Made by a program: the position numbers and the translations under genes. Shown here piece by piece: positions 36,207 through 47,167 of a DNA stretch of 64,000 bases (the stretch's first letter is position 1; each line of letters starts with the position of its first letter). The stretch comes from Clarkia xantiana subsp. parviflora (taxonomy: Eukaryota; Streptophyta; Magnoliopsida; Myrtales; Onagraceae), in assembly GCA_036873135.1 (NCBI GenBank), contig JAPTYO010000004.1, positions 40,271,105 to 40,335,104 of the forward strand, read 5' to 3'. The notes under the pieces are model-generated. The model made no database searches and was not told where the DNA came from. It saw only the letters and a list, made by a program, of their open reading frames with translations.

Positions 36207-37049
36207 TGTTAAGTCGTGTCACTCGGGTCAACGGGTTATCGGTCCAAGTGTCACTTCTCACGGGTAAAAAGCTTGATCCGATACTCTATCTGCTAGATGG
36301 TCTGATCCGTATCCTTCTCTTCTTCGGACTTCTTTCTCCTGACTGGCCTGCAATAGGGGCAGTACCAAACACGGAGGGGGGGGGGGTGGTGCTTGGTGAA
36401 CCCTCTCCGATGCCTAAGTCAGTCTAATATTTCTAGAGAGACAAACTAGAGAGAAGGCAGAGCAGAAGCTAGTGAATAATCAACGTGATTGAAATGAATA
36501 GGATACGAGCAGTATTTATAGGCTTCGGGGGGATTAAGGTGGCTTAATGACATCGTTAATCCTCTAAGCGTATTTAATTAACTCATAACCGTAGGGTTAG
36601 ACCCTTAAAGCATGGAGAGGTAAGCAAAATAATCTAAGTGTGGGACGGGTGAGAAAAGATGCTGCGGCCCTTAGGGTCGGACGAGAAATCCGACCCCCGA
36701 GGCTTAGGATCGGGTAGGTCTGCCCAACCTCTCATGGAAGAGGTGGGTAGCCTACCCGACCCCTCCTAGGAGGGATCGGGTGTTGGGCAGACCTACTCGA
36801 TCCTAAGCCTCGGGGGTCGAGAGATCGAGTTGGTCCACCCGATCTTTCCTAGGAGAGACCGGGTGAGGCCACCCGATCTCACCTAGGTGAGACTGTTGGA
36901 GGGGCCCGGACGAGTACCTCGGTCCGTCCGGGCCATTAATGCTATTGGTGGGGTATTCGGGTCAAAGTTTCGATTTAAAATCACAAGTGGGGTGATCAGA
37001 ATAAGACAGTCCGAACTAAAACGGGTTCCAATTGGGCGTATATCCATCA
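36207..37049 (-). repeat. 5' LTR of element B
   Basis: 843 bp, TATAAATAC on minus at 36512-36520. 48 bp longer than the 3' LTR because a 38-bp segment (36691-36728) is repeated inverted at 36782-36819. Confidence 0.85.
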
Positions 37050-37669
37050 ACAAGGGTTGGCGTTGGTGGCGTGGACGGCGGAGCTGCTGCGAGACAGCAC
37101 CGGTGGGACGAGCAGAGCGAGGTAGTCCAGGTGGTTGGACAGGCGAACGACGCCGGTGACAGGACACGCGAAGCAGGGCGGCAACAAGCGGCGTCAGACG
37201 GTGTGGACGGCGGTGGGAGTGGGCACAGCCAAGGGTGGCCGGAACATCTCCGGTGACAGCAGAACCAGTACAAGAGAAAGGAGAAGATGAGTTGGTCTCA
37301 GCACGAATTCCGAAAAATATAATATTTTATTTTGATTTAATTGTTGTGTGATTTTACATAGACAATACTAGGTCCTTTTTATAGCTAGCCTAGACCCTAA
37401 TATTAGGAAAAAAAATATTTGCTCCATATACACAATAAATTCCGAAAATTATACAATATACATTTATGAACATTGCCATAAATATATATTATATATTTTC
37501 CGAATTTTACATAATATTTAGTGCATATATATTATTCTAATTTGAGCTAAACCTAGTTTAGCAACCCTGTGACTTTCTATATCCAGATACTTCCTTTTTT
37601 AAACACGTTACACATAACATTTTTAACGTGTTATATACGTGTCGCGCGTACCAAAATTAGGTGTTTACA

Positions 37670-38400
37670 CATGAAATGTTAGATTACAGTGTTTGGTTGT
37701 GCTGTAATGTGGAGTGTAATCTTAGATTACAGTGTTTGGTATGTGTTGTAATGTGCATTGTAATGTTAGATTACACTGTTTGGTATGTGTTGTAATGTGC
37801 ATTGTAATGTGATTTTTATTATTATATTAATTATAGAGAGTATATTATATCTTAATATGATAAGATTTTAAAAAAATTATTTTGACAACAACTAACTTCT
37901 TAAAGTTTATGTTTTGTGGTTAATACTATAGTCATTTATGAAATCTAAAAATAAAATATGTAAACTCAATATGCATAACTATTAAAATTCTAATAGTTAA
38001 AACATTATATATAGTTTTATAAGATAATTTTCATAAAAAAAATGCATTGAAAAGACTTTACTCATTTTATACGAACACAATGTACATTATTATTTATTAT
38101 AATAATGAGTTATGAAGTAGATAAAAAAAAAAAAACTACAATAGTAACAAAATTATTATCATAATAAGATATAATGATAATACAAAACACTCCGTAATGT
38201 TGGACATAATCTCACATTAAATCGTTTTACAATTTAATCTCACATTACGTTGAATGTAGTTTGAACGTAATCTGAGATTATAATGGACATTACATTACAA
38301 TGCACATTACGTCGTTTGACAAACCAAACAACATAATGTTGATATAATGTAGAACGTAATGTGAAATTACATCTCATATTACATCCATCCAAACACCCCC
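37670..38400. mobile_element. MITE, right part
   Basis: Continuation of the element starting at 15099, ending in CCATCCAAACACCCCC. Contains repeated 'gtaatgtgcattgtaatgt' units. No coding. Confidence 0.65.
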
Positions 38401-39003
38401 AAAGAGACAACAATAGCACACACCAGCACCACCAACCAACTACACATACATAATATTCTCTCATCATCATTGTCCTACTACCAGTCTACCACATTCTTCC
38501 ATACACTTACTTGTCTCTACAACCCAATTATAGTTTATTTAGGGTTTACTAGTACCATAATCAATATTAGTTTACACTAGTCGACTTAGGTAGTTTGTCA
38601 ATTTTTGCTTCAATACAAATGAAATCATATGGCTATACTATACCACAAAGCCGACCCATTCCATACGACAAAGATGGACGATGAACCAAAAGCTTTTGAA
38701 ACTGGTGTGTATTCATCCATTCATGCTAAATATAAGCAAACCGAGCGATATGACTGAGTACTCTACACCTTACAAGAACAACAACAAATAATTCCTCTAA
38801 ACTAACAACTGATTAATCTGCATTACCATCTTCTTCTCCTTCTATACATCACCACCCCTCCTTTTTTATTCCCAATATATCAAATAAATACGATACCACC
38901 ACCTTCCTGCAATTCCTTTCCATTTCTCTCAAATTCAATCAATTTTTTTGTGAAAGACTGTGCAGACAAAGCAAAACCGATGATCGTCAAATATAATATA
39001 TAC
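38401..39003. other. Downstream flank of the GT106 gene
   Basis: No gene. On minus, an AATAAA at 38865-38870, about 135 bp after the stop codon, is a candidate poly(A) signal. Confidence 0.4.
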
Positions 39004-41883
39004 TCATGCACTGCTCAGCAGTTTGTCCGATGATTCCAAGCACTCATAAGGATTCGAATAGAAGTAATCTTCTTCCTTTGGTCGGTCCCCAATCACCACC
39101 CTCTTCGATGGACTCCCCATACGATCTGCATGGGATTCCTGTACAGCCGACGAGAATTCATTCCAATTCAGTATTCCATTCGTGTATTGATCGATTAACT
39201 CCACCAATAACCGTCGGTTCAAAAGTATCGTCTTCTTAAATCCAAGAAACCTGTCAATCCCACATCACTTCAAATACTGAATAGAGCTATAGGTACCAAG
39301 CCAATAAAAACCCTATATGATTGGATTGGATTGGATTGGGTAACAATTCTGTAAGCACCACGGTATAAACAAGATAAGGGGCAACTGTGTACCTTCTATG
39401 TCCTTCAACGACCTTAGCCATGTTACCATCATATGTCGGAACAAATATATCACTCTCCAATGACACCAAATAATCAAGCGCTGCCATTTGAGAAGAATGG
39501 TTCTGGAAGAATCTGAGATCCGACGGTTCTAACAAAGTCTCCTTCCGTACCTGTGTTTCAAAAATCCAAACCGTCAATTATCGAATTATTTTTCTATTTA
39601 AAAGGATTGGCCTTAGAGTTACGTTACAAACCAGACGAGGATAAGCTTCTGCAAGACTTGCCATTCTTCTGTCTCCATTATAAATCTCACCAGCTGCTAT
39701 ATAAATTTGGATGTCTTGGTCAATTCCCAGTGCCTTTAAGGTTAGAGCGGTTTCTTCGGGTGTCAATGGACACAACCCATCTTTCCTTTTCAAATCAGAG
39801 TTTATTATCTTCTCCTTCCACCAAGGATAAGCATATCTGTGTATAGATCACCTAAAATTATTATTAAATAAACCACCATTGGTGAAAGTACAATGAGTAA
39901 AACCACCCACCTCATCCTCGTTAATTCTTCGGTTTCTTGAGGGGTGCAGCCTTGAGTGCACCCTGAAAATGCTAACATGTCCATCTCGTATCGAAGATGC
40001 AGGACTAGAAAAGGACCATTTTGCCTTAAAAGTTTAATAACTCTTCTCCCGAGCTCCTCAATCTGAGACGTGAACTGTAAAGCACCAAAATTGACACGAC
40101 AACGTAGTTTCTGAAGCTCTAGAGGTTGAACATTGTTTGCAAGTCGGGCGTCGGTTCTGTTCAAGTGTAACACTTTGTACTTCTGTATCAGTGGAAGAAT
40201 CTGCAAGCATCAATCAAGTAAGAATCTTTTAAGAACATACATGTATTCAAGATTTCATTATATTTGTTATGTTCATAGTAAATTCACCTGATTGTGGTAA
40301 TAGGATATATCTGACCAACTAACTGGGGGCATGGAATAGGTCATTCCAAGCTCCACCCTCCTCTTGAGCCTCGGAGGCAACTCCTTCAAGATCCGAACCT
40401 CATCTCTCAAAGATGTGATAAAATGATCCACATCGAATATGTCTTCAAATTCACTGCAATCAAATTTAACACATCAATATAACAAATTGATACAAAATCT
40501 ACATTAGTTGGGTTGTACTATTGAAATCAAACCCTTTGGACTGACCTTGGATCGTTCCAAAATGAGGTTTTGTCGAGCTCAGGTACGATAAGTGTGACAT
40601 TCAAGTATCTTGCAATAGCTACCATGTCGCAAATCTAACAACAGAGATGATCGAGTAAGAACACGATAGAATTAAATGTTTTAACAATGTCCATGATTTG
40701 TAGATACAGAATGAATTATTGATTAAATTACCGCAGCTCTCATTTGATTAAGACCTCCATTGCATGAAACCACAAGATAACCATTGTTCCTATAAACCCC
40801 TGTAACCAAAACCACCCAGTTCGATGAACACGCAACATTTATAGAAAAAGATACTACACCGTATCAACACAACAACATCTGAAGCCTTTCACTGCATTTG
40901 GTTAAACCAATTTATGACAGAAAATAAGGTAGCTTTACAAAGATTAAATTTTTTTTATCAAGAACCGAATAACAATCAAATACTTCTTTCTCAGGGTAAT
41001 TCATATCATAAACTATCATGAAAATGTGAGAGTTCACTGATCTGAATTCGGACCAAGGCGGCACTACTTCTGGTTCTGCTGAAGCCATAAAGAAAGATGC
41101 CTTTTCTCCCCACCCAAAATTGGTACTGCTATAAGAAAGTTCTTCCGAAAGTGCACCAATAAATATACTTACATATATACATATACGGTACTGCTATAAG
41201 AAAGTTCTTCCGAAAGTGCACCAATAAATACAATTACATATATACATGTACATGTACGCAACATATGTCCCTTTCAATGAATACCGTCTGAAAAAAATTT
41301 AAACAAAAAAAAACCCATTAACCCCAAACAAAAAAACCAGAAGGTTAAGCTAGTGAATTGCAATTGAATTCAATCATGTTTAGCTATATTTCAGGCAATA
41401 CTATGTTTCTATTCCTCGTAAATAGGAATCTGATTACTGAAAAGGCAGCGGGATTGAACAGAAATGCATGAACTGGAACAGAACAAAAGGAATGAAAAAT
41501 CATTGCGATTTCAATGGATACTTACTCTTAGGCGGCAAGACCCTAGCAGGAACCAAAGATGCCTTGTCTTCCAACAAAACAGATTCATGAGAGAGGCAAG
41601 AGGGCCAACCCTTGAGCACTCTTGGACCCCAAGTCTCACCCAGTGCTGTCAATTGAAGGATGCAGGTCCAGAGCAAGACGGTGGTGGTGGCCCGAATCAT
41701 CCACAGCTTCATTCGAGATCGAGACCCAGGCGGCACCACCACAGAACTCCTCAGCTTCTCCATTTTCTCCTCCCCAAACGCCGCCTTCAATCTCATCGCC
41801 AACCTCCCCCTCTTTCTATTTGCCTCTCCCAACTCACACTTAATCTCTCTCTTATTTACTCTACATGAATCATCATATCGCAT
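39004..41883 (-). CDS. GT106 family glycosyltransferase, rhamnogalacturonan I rhamnosyltransferase (RRT)-like
   Basis: Eight exons (minus): 41883-41526, 40799-40732, 40634-40546, 40453-40288, 40200-39911, 39836-39632, 39550-39393, 39250-39004, all with GT/AG introns and in phase; 526 aa, or 497 aa if the downstream ATG at 41796 is used. Family length is about 500-520. Residues 59-81 ([18 protein letters not shown]) form a signal anchor, giving a type II Golgi protein. The plant O-fucosyltransferase-like fold follows: [10 protein letters not shown] (about 131-140), [15 protein letters not shown] (exon 3), [12 protein letters not shown] (exon 5), [18 protein letters not shown] (291-308), [22 protein letters not shown] (368-376), [17 protein letters not shown] (exon 7) and a C-terminal [16 protein letters not shown]. 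As remembered, these blocks match Arabidopsis RRT1-clade proteins, which transfer rhamnose from UDP-rhamnose to the pectin RG-I backbone in the Golgi. No stop or splice defect. Exact clade and substrate are inferred from motif similarity only. Confidence 0.9.
41122..41252. repeat. 65-bp tandem duplication in intron 1 of the GT106 gene
   Basis: GGTACTGCTATAAGAAAG... begins at 41122 and again at 41187; the copies differ at a few positions near their ends. Confidence 0.85.
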
Positions 41884-42600
41884 CGGAACCCTAAATCACG
41901 AATCACAACACTATCAAAGATTGAACTTCATTGCTGCAGAATGTACATCCACCAATGTTGGATCGGAAATGGCAGCACCGATCCAAAATTATTAAATGTA
42001 CACGGAAATAAAATTTTGCAGGCATGGGCTCTCTCCACCTTCGCCTTCCTTATTTACAGACTTATAGGGATCCAATCTTTTTTTTTTTTTCTAAAAATAG
42101 GTCCGGACCAAATGAATTACGCAATTTGTACTAAAAATGAAGAACTAGCTATTATTGGCCGCCGAAAATCCAACGATCCGTTAACCTAATCGCTCTCCCA
42201 CATTACGCACAACCGAAACCACCAGATTCAGAGAAACGCCCAAACTACCAATCCACATTTCGATTTCAACTGCAGATGTCGAAGTTAAAATTCCGTTTCC
42301 TCTAGGAAGAGAGGATATCCGGGAATGGCGCTGAAGAAATGCACGTCTGCGGAGTTAGATTTACAGAGAGAGCATTTGCATTTGCATTTTGCAGAGAACT
42401 GAGAAGTGGAAGAAGAAGATGATAATGAAGAAGAAGAAGAGAGTGATGTGAAGGTGTGAACTGTGCGGAGTGCAGACCGTACGATCCTCGATAGGTGTAT
42501 TTGACCATGGTTAATGGTCAGTTTAACCATGGTTAGATGGTGTTCGGTGATGTTACTAATAATAATAAAATAATAAATGCAGCCCATTTAAACGGAGAGC
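41884..42600 (-). promoter_or_regulatory. 5' region of the GT106 gene
   Basis: Upstream flank on the minus strand. It includes a GAA/GAT-rich stretch (42410-42450; CT-rich on the gene's strand, as in many plant 5' leaders) and a CCATGGTTAA inverted pair (42500-42535). Transcription start not determined; several overlapping small frames here lack support. Confidence 0.35.
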
Positions 42601-44454
42601 TAGTGGGTCCCGTCAACTTTAAGTGGCCAAGGAAGTCTCTTGGATCTGTTGCGATCCGACACGTGACAGCAGGAGATTGTGGGTCTTGAGCCTCTTGACA
42701 TTTGAGCTGTGTGTATTTTTTACTCGCCCTTAGATGCAATGCAACTACACCCCTCGTATTCTGTCTAGCCGACAGATTATCACGGCATTTCATGTGTATT
42801 TATCTGTCTTCTAAGAGCACTCCTAATGATAAGCGTCTAGTTCCTCCGTATTCGCAACTACGTAAATACTCTAATTCATTAACGTTTCACTGTTACTGTA
42901 AAATTTGAACTCTATCTAATGGTGATTGCAAGTTCCATCTCTTTGATGGGACTCACATAATTTCATACTCCAAATATAACTTTTTAAACATTATATATAA
43001 ATTAATTATTCATATTTTTTTAAAAAAGTATGAATATGAACAAATAATGAGATTCAAGTGTTATACCGTTTTAATTTTAAAAAAAATCAAGTAAAATATT
43101 TACAAATCATAAAAATATAATTGATTTTTTAATAAAATTTTACATTTTTTTATGAATTCGTCAAAGTTTGTTATTCTAAATCAAATATTAGTATTCCACT
43201 TTGTTCGATGTGTGTTGTTATCCTGAAATTTGAAACTCGGCGTCTTTAGGGTAATAGTTCATTTATTTACGTACTATAACTTTTAAAAAATTACGATTAT
43301 TTTGGTAACTAAAATTGAAAAAAAAAAAATATACGAATATACTATAAAAATGAGCACGTGGTTTTTTCAAATAATGATTGTAATAATTTAATATATCACA
43401 AAAAATATAAAATAACACATTAAAGTTGTCAACTATAATCAATATATTGCAATAATTATACGTTACTTAAGGAAATATTATTATTAGGTGCAATCCCCAC
43501 GCGGCGGGTAGAATGGTTGATAAGTATAATTATGGATATACTAATAGTGATCAATTAAATTCGTTGAATTAATTATTTCACCATAATCACTGTATATCTA
43601 TTATATGTTGATAGACATATCTTGATTCGGTATTGTCAGCAGGTTCACATTAATGTACATCTATTAGATCATATTAGTAAATCGGTTATATGTATTAATC
43701 ATATGTTTTTACTAATGATTTCCAATATACGTAAATAAAAAATATATCATAAATCGTTCTAAAAGTTTAATTTTTATAACAATTTATCATAAAAAAATGT
43801 TTTTTTTAATATAATAATATAATATAATACGTAAATTATATAGAAATATATATGCATTAAAATAATATAATATTTTTAGTAAATTATTTTCTATATTTAA
43901 TAATATGAAATTTTATACTATTTCAAAATATAGAATTGACGGTTTTTCAACATGGTAAAATACAAACAAATTAGATCCGGAAATTCTAAAATTTATTCGA
44001 AGTTAAAAAGTAGTAATTTTGGTTTTTGCTATTATTTAACTTACTTAATATTTAAATGAACATTACAGCTCATATCATTGTCTGACTTACCGTAACTGAA
44101 TATATATACAATCAAAGAGAGAAGTAAAACAATTGAATAAAATAATATTAAAAAGTTGGCACTAACATGAACAGTAACGTGGGAGTTCCTACTAGCAGGC
44201 ACTGTCCCACTTTACTATTCACTCGATAATGGCAAAACAGTAATATTAGTAATCCTAGTCACGCTTAGTGGCGCCTAGTCAGCGTCCAATGACAAAAATT
44301 GGAACTAGGAACTCTCATTTTGGAACAACGCACTCTCATTGGAAAGACAAGTTCCTATTTAATCATTACCAGCAGGGACTAACAGTAAATGGCATTATGC
44401 ACTAAGAACTTTTCTACAATGATAAATTTACAACATGGAACTAGGAACTAGGCA
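42601..44454. other. AT-rich intergenic region
   Basis: No gene or identifiable element. 44160-44460 has repeated 'ggaactaggaact' and 'cactctcattgg' motifs, with a distant inverted resemblance to 42815-42850 (GAGCACTCCTAATG), which could mark a diverged MITE; not established. Confidence 0.3.
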
Positions 44455-44610
44455 CTAGAACAAATGAGTAGTACGATGTCGTTCTTGTCCGTCGGTCGCA
44501 CTCCAAACCTCGTATGAACTATTCGGAGCAGGGATTGGATCGAATACCAAATGCATATATGTTGGACGACAACATATTAATAGGCACCCTCACATTCGGC
44601 GAGTGGGAGC

Positions 44611-45198
44611 TGTTAACGGGCAATGGGCCACCGTAATTGGGAGCCCATTAATATAAGCTAGTTACCTAAGTAATTAGGTAAAGTCACATTAGGGATTTTG
44701 GGCTAGACCTAAAATGCAAATTGAAACGGGAGGCCGAAAATTGGGCCTCCCCTAGGGCTTGGTCGACCGAAACAAGTGAGAGGGCAAAGTTGACTTTTGT
44801 CCACTTTGCTCCTCTTATAAATAGGGAGGTGTTAGGGATTTATTATAAGTATTGCTCTCCTCCTTTGTGGTGAGATTAAAAGAAATCCCCCATCCCTATA
44901 TTAGCATAGTTTGGTCGAACCACTCCTATACCTAGGAGGTGTCAAATTGTGTTAAGCAATTTACTCCGGAGATCCATCTCGTGACGAATCGACTTAGGCT
45001 TTGCTGTAAGGCATAATCCGCATAAGGCTTCTCTAACATGAACCTCTACGGGAACTATCCGGCAGATCGTGAACTCCCCTTCGATGATCTAAGGTACACA
45101 TAATCAGAGTAGGTATGTGCAGTATCTTCCGCTGCGTATTAGTTACCTGGCACGTATCTTGTTATTGTTTATATTGTATCTACTCCCCGTAAACCACA
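44611..45198 (+). repeat. LTR a of TRIM-like cluster
   Basis: 588 bp, TGTTAACGG...ACCACA; TATAAATAG near 44815; family hairpin at 44728-44751 with one arm mismatch. Confidence 0.65.
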
Positions 45199-45377
45199 AA
45201 TCAACATTCCGTGGACACTAAAACACTCTTAACCGTAGCACGATGTATGTTGTGTCTTCCGGTCGCATGGTAAACCTCGTATGAACAATTCGGGAACTGG
45301 ACTGGATTGAAGAATAAATGTTGATGTGTTGGTCGACAACATATTAACAGCACCCTACCATTCCGACGAGTGGGAGC

Positions 45378-46068
45378 TGTTGGCATTTGGTGAATGGGCC
45401 GCCGTAATACGAGCCCTTTAATATAAGCCCAACATCCTAATTTTAATTGGGTAATGTCACATTAGGGATTTTGGGTTAGGCCTAAATCCCAATTGACATA
45501 AGAGGCCCAAAATTGGGCCTCCCCTTTAACATGGCCGTCTGAAACTATGGGTGGACACTTTAGGTAGTTTTTGTCGACCTCCTCTTATAAATAGAGAGTG
45601 TAAGAGATTTATTTGGGGTTAATGGGTTTTGGAGACCCACGTTCTACCGAACTGAACTAAGAGCGCTTTCTAATCACAATAGCTAAGACTGTATGTAAGA
45701 ACGAGGAGCCGTATGAGGTGAAAATCTCATTTAATTTCTCCCTTTAAGTTGAGACAAAAGAAATCCCTCTTCCTATTTACCAATGAGGTTCGGCCGAAAC
45801 CAACACATCACAAGAAGGTGCCGAAATTGAGTGGTCAATTTACCACGGAAATCCATCCCAGAGACCATATTGAAAAGAAACTTTATTGTGGAGACCATTC
45901 CTCGTAGATTTCTCCTTAACAAGAGTTCATACAGGACCTGTTCGGCAGACCGTGAACTCCCCGTCGGAAAGCTTAATTGGTATGTGCGTTTTTTCCCCTG
46001 CGTAATTTGTTACATAGTATGTACCATGTGGTTTTTGTTTCTGTAGTAATCGTCCCCTAATTCCTACA
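45378..46068 (+). repeat. LTR b of TRIM-like cluster, with organelle-derived insertion
   Basis: 691 bp, TGTTGGCATTTGG...CCTACA; about 100 bp longer than the other copies because of the insertion at 45623-45731. Hairpin at 45501-45522. Confidence 0.7.
45623..45731. other. Organelle-derived insert: 5' half of tRNA-Trp(CCA) gene and group II intron domain V-like segment
   Basis: Minus strand 45666-45623 reads as the first 44 nt of the plastid-type trnW-CCA gene: acceptor strand GCGCTCT, D arm GTTC..GAAC, and the anticodon arm with loop CTCCAAA (anticodon CCA). The T arm and 3' acceptor are missing, so it is not a functional tRNA. On plus, 45703-45730 reads GAGGAGCCGTATGAGGTG followed by AAAATCTCAT, the 5' strand and loop of a group II intron domain V; its closing GTACGG strand is missing. 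Source may be plastid DNA or plastid-like DNA in the mitochondrion (from memory of these sequences). Confidence 0.75.
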
Positions 46069-46985
46069 ATAACACCCGCTAGAAAATATTAGTAATATAT
46101 TTGTGAAAGGGATCAACAAATTGTAATCAACTGTAAATACAATGGAATTACTAATCGTTAGATCAGACTATTTAGATATGTGTAACGACTGAAATCTCAT
46201 TAATTTATTTTTTCTGGAAATATGATACAAATTCAACTACAAACATAATCAATTTCATTTTAGTCAACCATTTACTTAAGGGAAAGTTGCACTTTTAAAT
46301 TCTTTTTCTTGGGATCGATTTCCAAAATTGTTGAAGATTTTCTTTTGTTTTCTGCGGGGTGGTTCTTGGGGTCCACATCACAACAATGCCAGTAGCATGC
46401 TATTGTTCCAAACTTATAATAATTTCAACTTGTTCTGAATCAACTTGTAAATGACAATTTTCTGGACATGATTATTTCTCCATTCTCATGGTCTCGGTAA
46501 GTTTTGAACACCCTAACTTACTGGTTAAGATTTTTTAAGAGTTAATGATGATGAAGTTTAAAAGGGAAAAGCATAAAATACTGTTTTCGTTAAGGGGCTT
46601 CTCTCTGTACACTACTAATGAGAGGAAACGACTGTTAGTGACCACCAAAGTGTGGGTTGCGTCATGAGTTATGACTGCCGAGCTAACAGTGTAATTATGA
46701 GAACGGTCATGCAATGAAAGGTCAACAATCCTTTTTTTTTCTTTTCCTTTTTTTCGCGAATATTTTTTTTATACCAGGAAAAGTTTCAGAATCTCGTGTA
46801 CCTCTTAGTGTCTCTGCCATTTTTAGAATGACATTTTCTTACACGCGCCTTATCGCCACATTAACTGCATTTTTTAGAAGAAAAAAAATGTATAGGTTAG
46901 TAGAGAAGACTCTAAACAATCCTGTGACGTATTCGTGCTCATTTGCGAGCATATTATACAATTGAACAACCAGTGCATGTACTAG
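46069..46985. other. Intergenic, nothing recognised
   Basis: AT-rich; small frames unsupported. Confidence 0.3.
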
Positions 46986-46989
46986 ACTT

Positions 46990-47163
46990 GTCAACGTAGC
47001 ACCACCAACGGCCTATTATAGTCGAGAGATCGGCCTGTTAGATACTCATCATCCTTTCCTCATGAAATGATTTTAATCACATCGTTGGGAGGATTCAAAC
47101 TCGCGACCCAGGAGACAAAACATATTAGAGTCATCGTTTTCAACCACTAGACCACAACTGCTG
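46990..47163 (-). mobile_element. tRNA-derived SINE-like element
   Basis: On minus, starting near 47163: an A box TGGTCTAGTGG (47154-47144) and, 41 nt downstream, a B box GAGTTTGAATCC (47102-47091) form a bipartite RNA polymerase III promoter with tRNA-like spacing. The tRNA-like body has no cloverleaf 3' half, and a non-tRNA tail continues towards 46990. The 3' end is undefined; no A-tail seen. Confidence 0.6.
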
Positions 47164-47167
47164 GTAG

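Larger units (their letters stand above)
26708..37049 (-). mobile_element. Ty3/gypsy element B, full length, nested in LTR3
   Basis: 10.3 kb with both LTRs. Flanks ACAGG (26703-26707) and ACAAG (37050-37054) form a 5-bp target duplication with one mismatch. Element sense is minus: LTR, PBS, gag-protease-gag2 (36154-32793), tandem array (32500-31945), opposite-strand spliced ORF (31446-28979), PPT (GAATTCGGGGGCAAG on minus), LTR. No reverse transcriptase or integrase. The LTRs differ at a few percent of positions by eye plus one 48-bp length difference. Confidence 0.85.
15182..37669 (-). mobile_element. Tat/Ogre-lineage composite: LTR-internal-LTR-internal-LTR
   Basis: Three homologous LTRs (15182-16506, 19884-21170, and 25979-26707 plus 37050-37669) separate two internal regions, each with its own PPT, tandem arrays, gag remnant and tRNA-Arg-type PBS, all in minus orientation. 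Outer flanks CTTGA (15177-15181) and CATGA (37670-37674) match at 4 of 5 bases, as expected of a target duplication inside the MITE. No pol in either internal region, so both units are gag-only. Internal region 1 also lacks about 1.9 kb present in region 2: near 18130 the GGGATCACTCTTT repeat is fused to the middle of gag. Unequal recombination between LTRs is the simplest origin. Confidence 0.75.
25979..37669 (-). repeat. LTR3 of Tat/Ogre composite (5' LTR), split by element B
   Basis: LTR sequence at 25979-26707 and 37050-37669; removing element B restores about 1344 bp collinear with LTR1 and LTR2. The junction lies in the sequence GACAGG|GGTTGGCG, seen uninterrupted in LTR1 (near 15885) and, with a substitution, in LTR2 (near 20605). 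Confidence 0.8.
44455..46068 (+). mobile_element. TRIM-like element cluster: internal tail - LTR a - short internal - LTR b
   Basis: LTR a (44611-45198) and LTR b (45378-46068) are direct repeats separated by only about 180 bp that start AATCAACATTCCGTGG and end in the polypurine CGAGTGGGAGC. A second internal tail precedes LTR a, suggesting part of a tandem array. No coding capacity, and no primer binding site recognised for certain, so 'TRIM-like' is a structural description. Confidence 0.6.

Noticed and set aside
42285..42793. Small minus-strand frames upstream of the GT106 gene
   Set aside because: Ser/Leu-rich translations of a CT-rich leader; no conservation cues or domains.
45623..45666. 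Functional tRNA-Trp gene
   Set aside because: Only the 5' 44 nt are present; T arm and 3' acceptor strand are missing.
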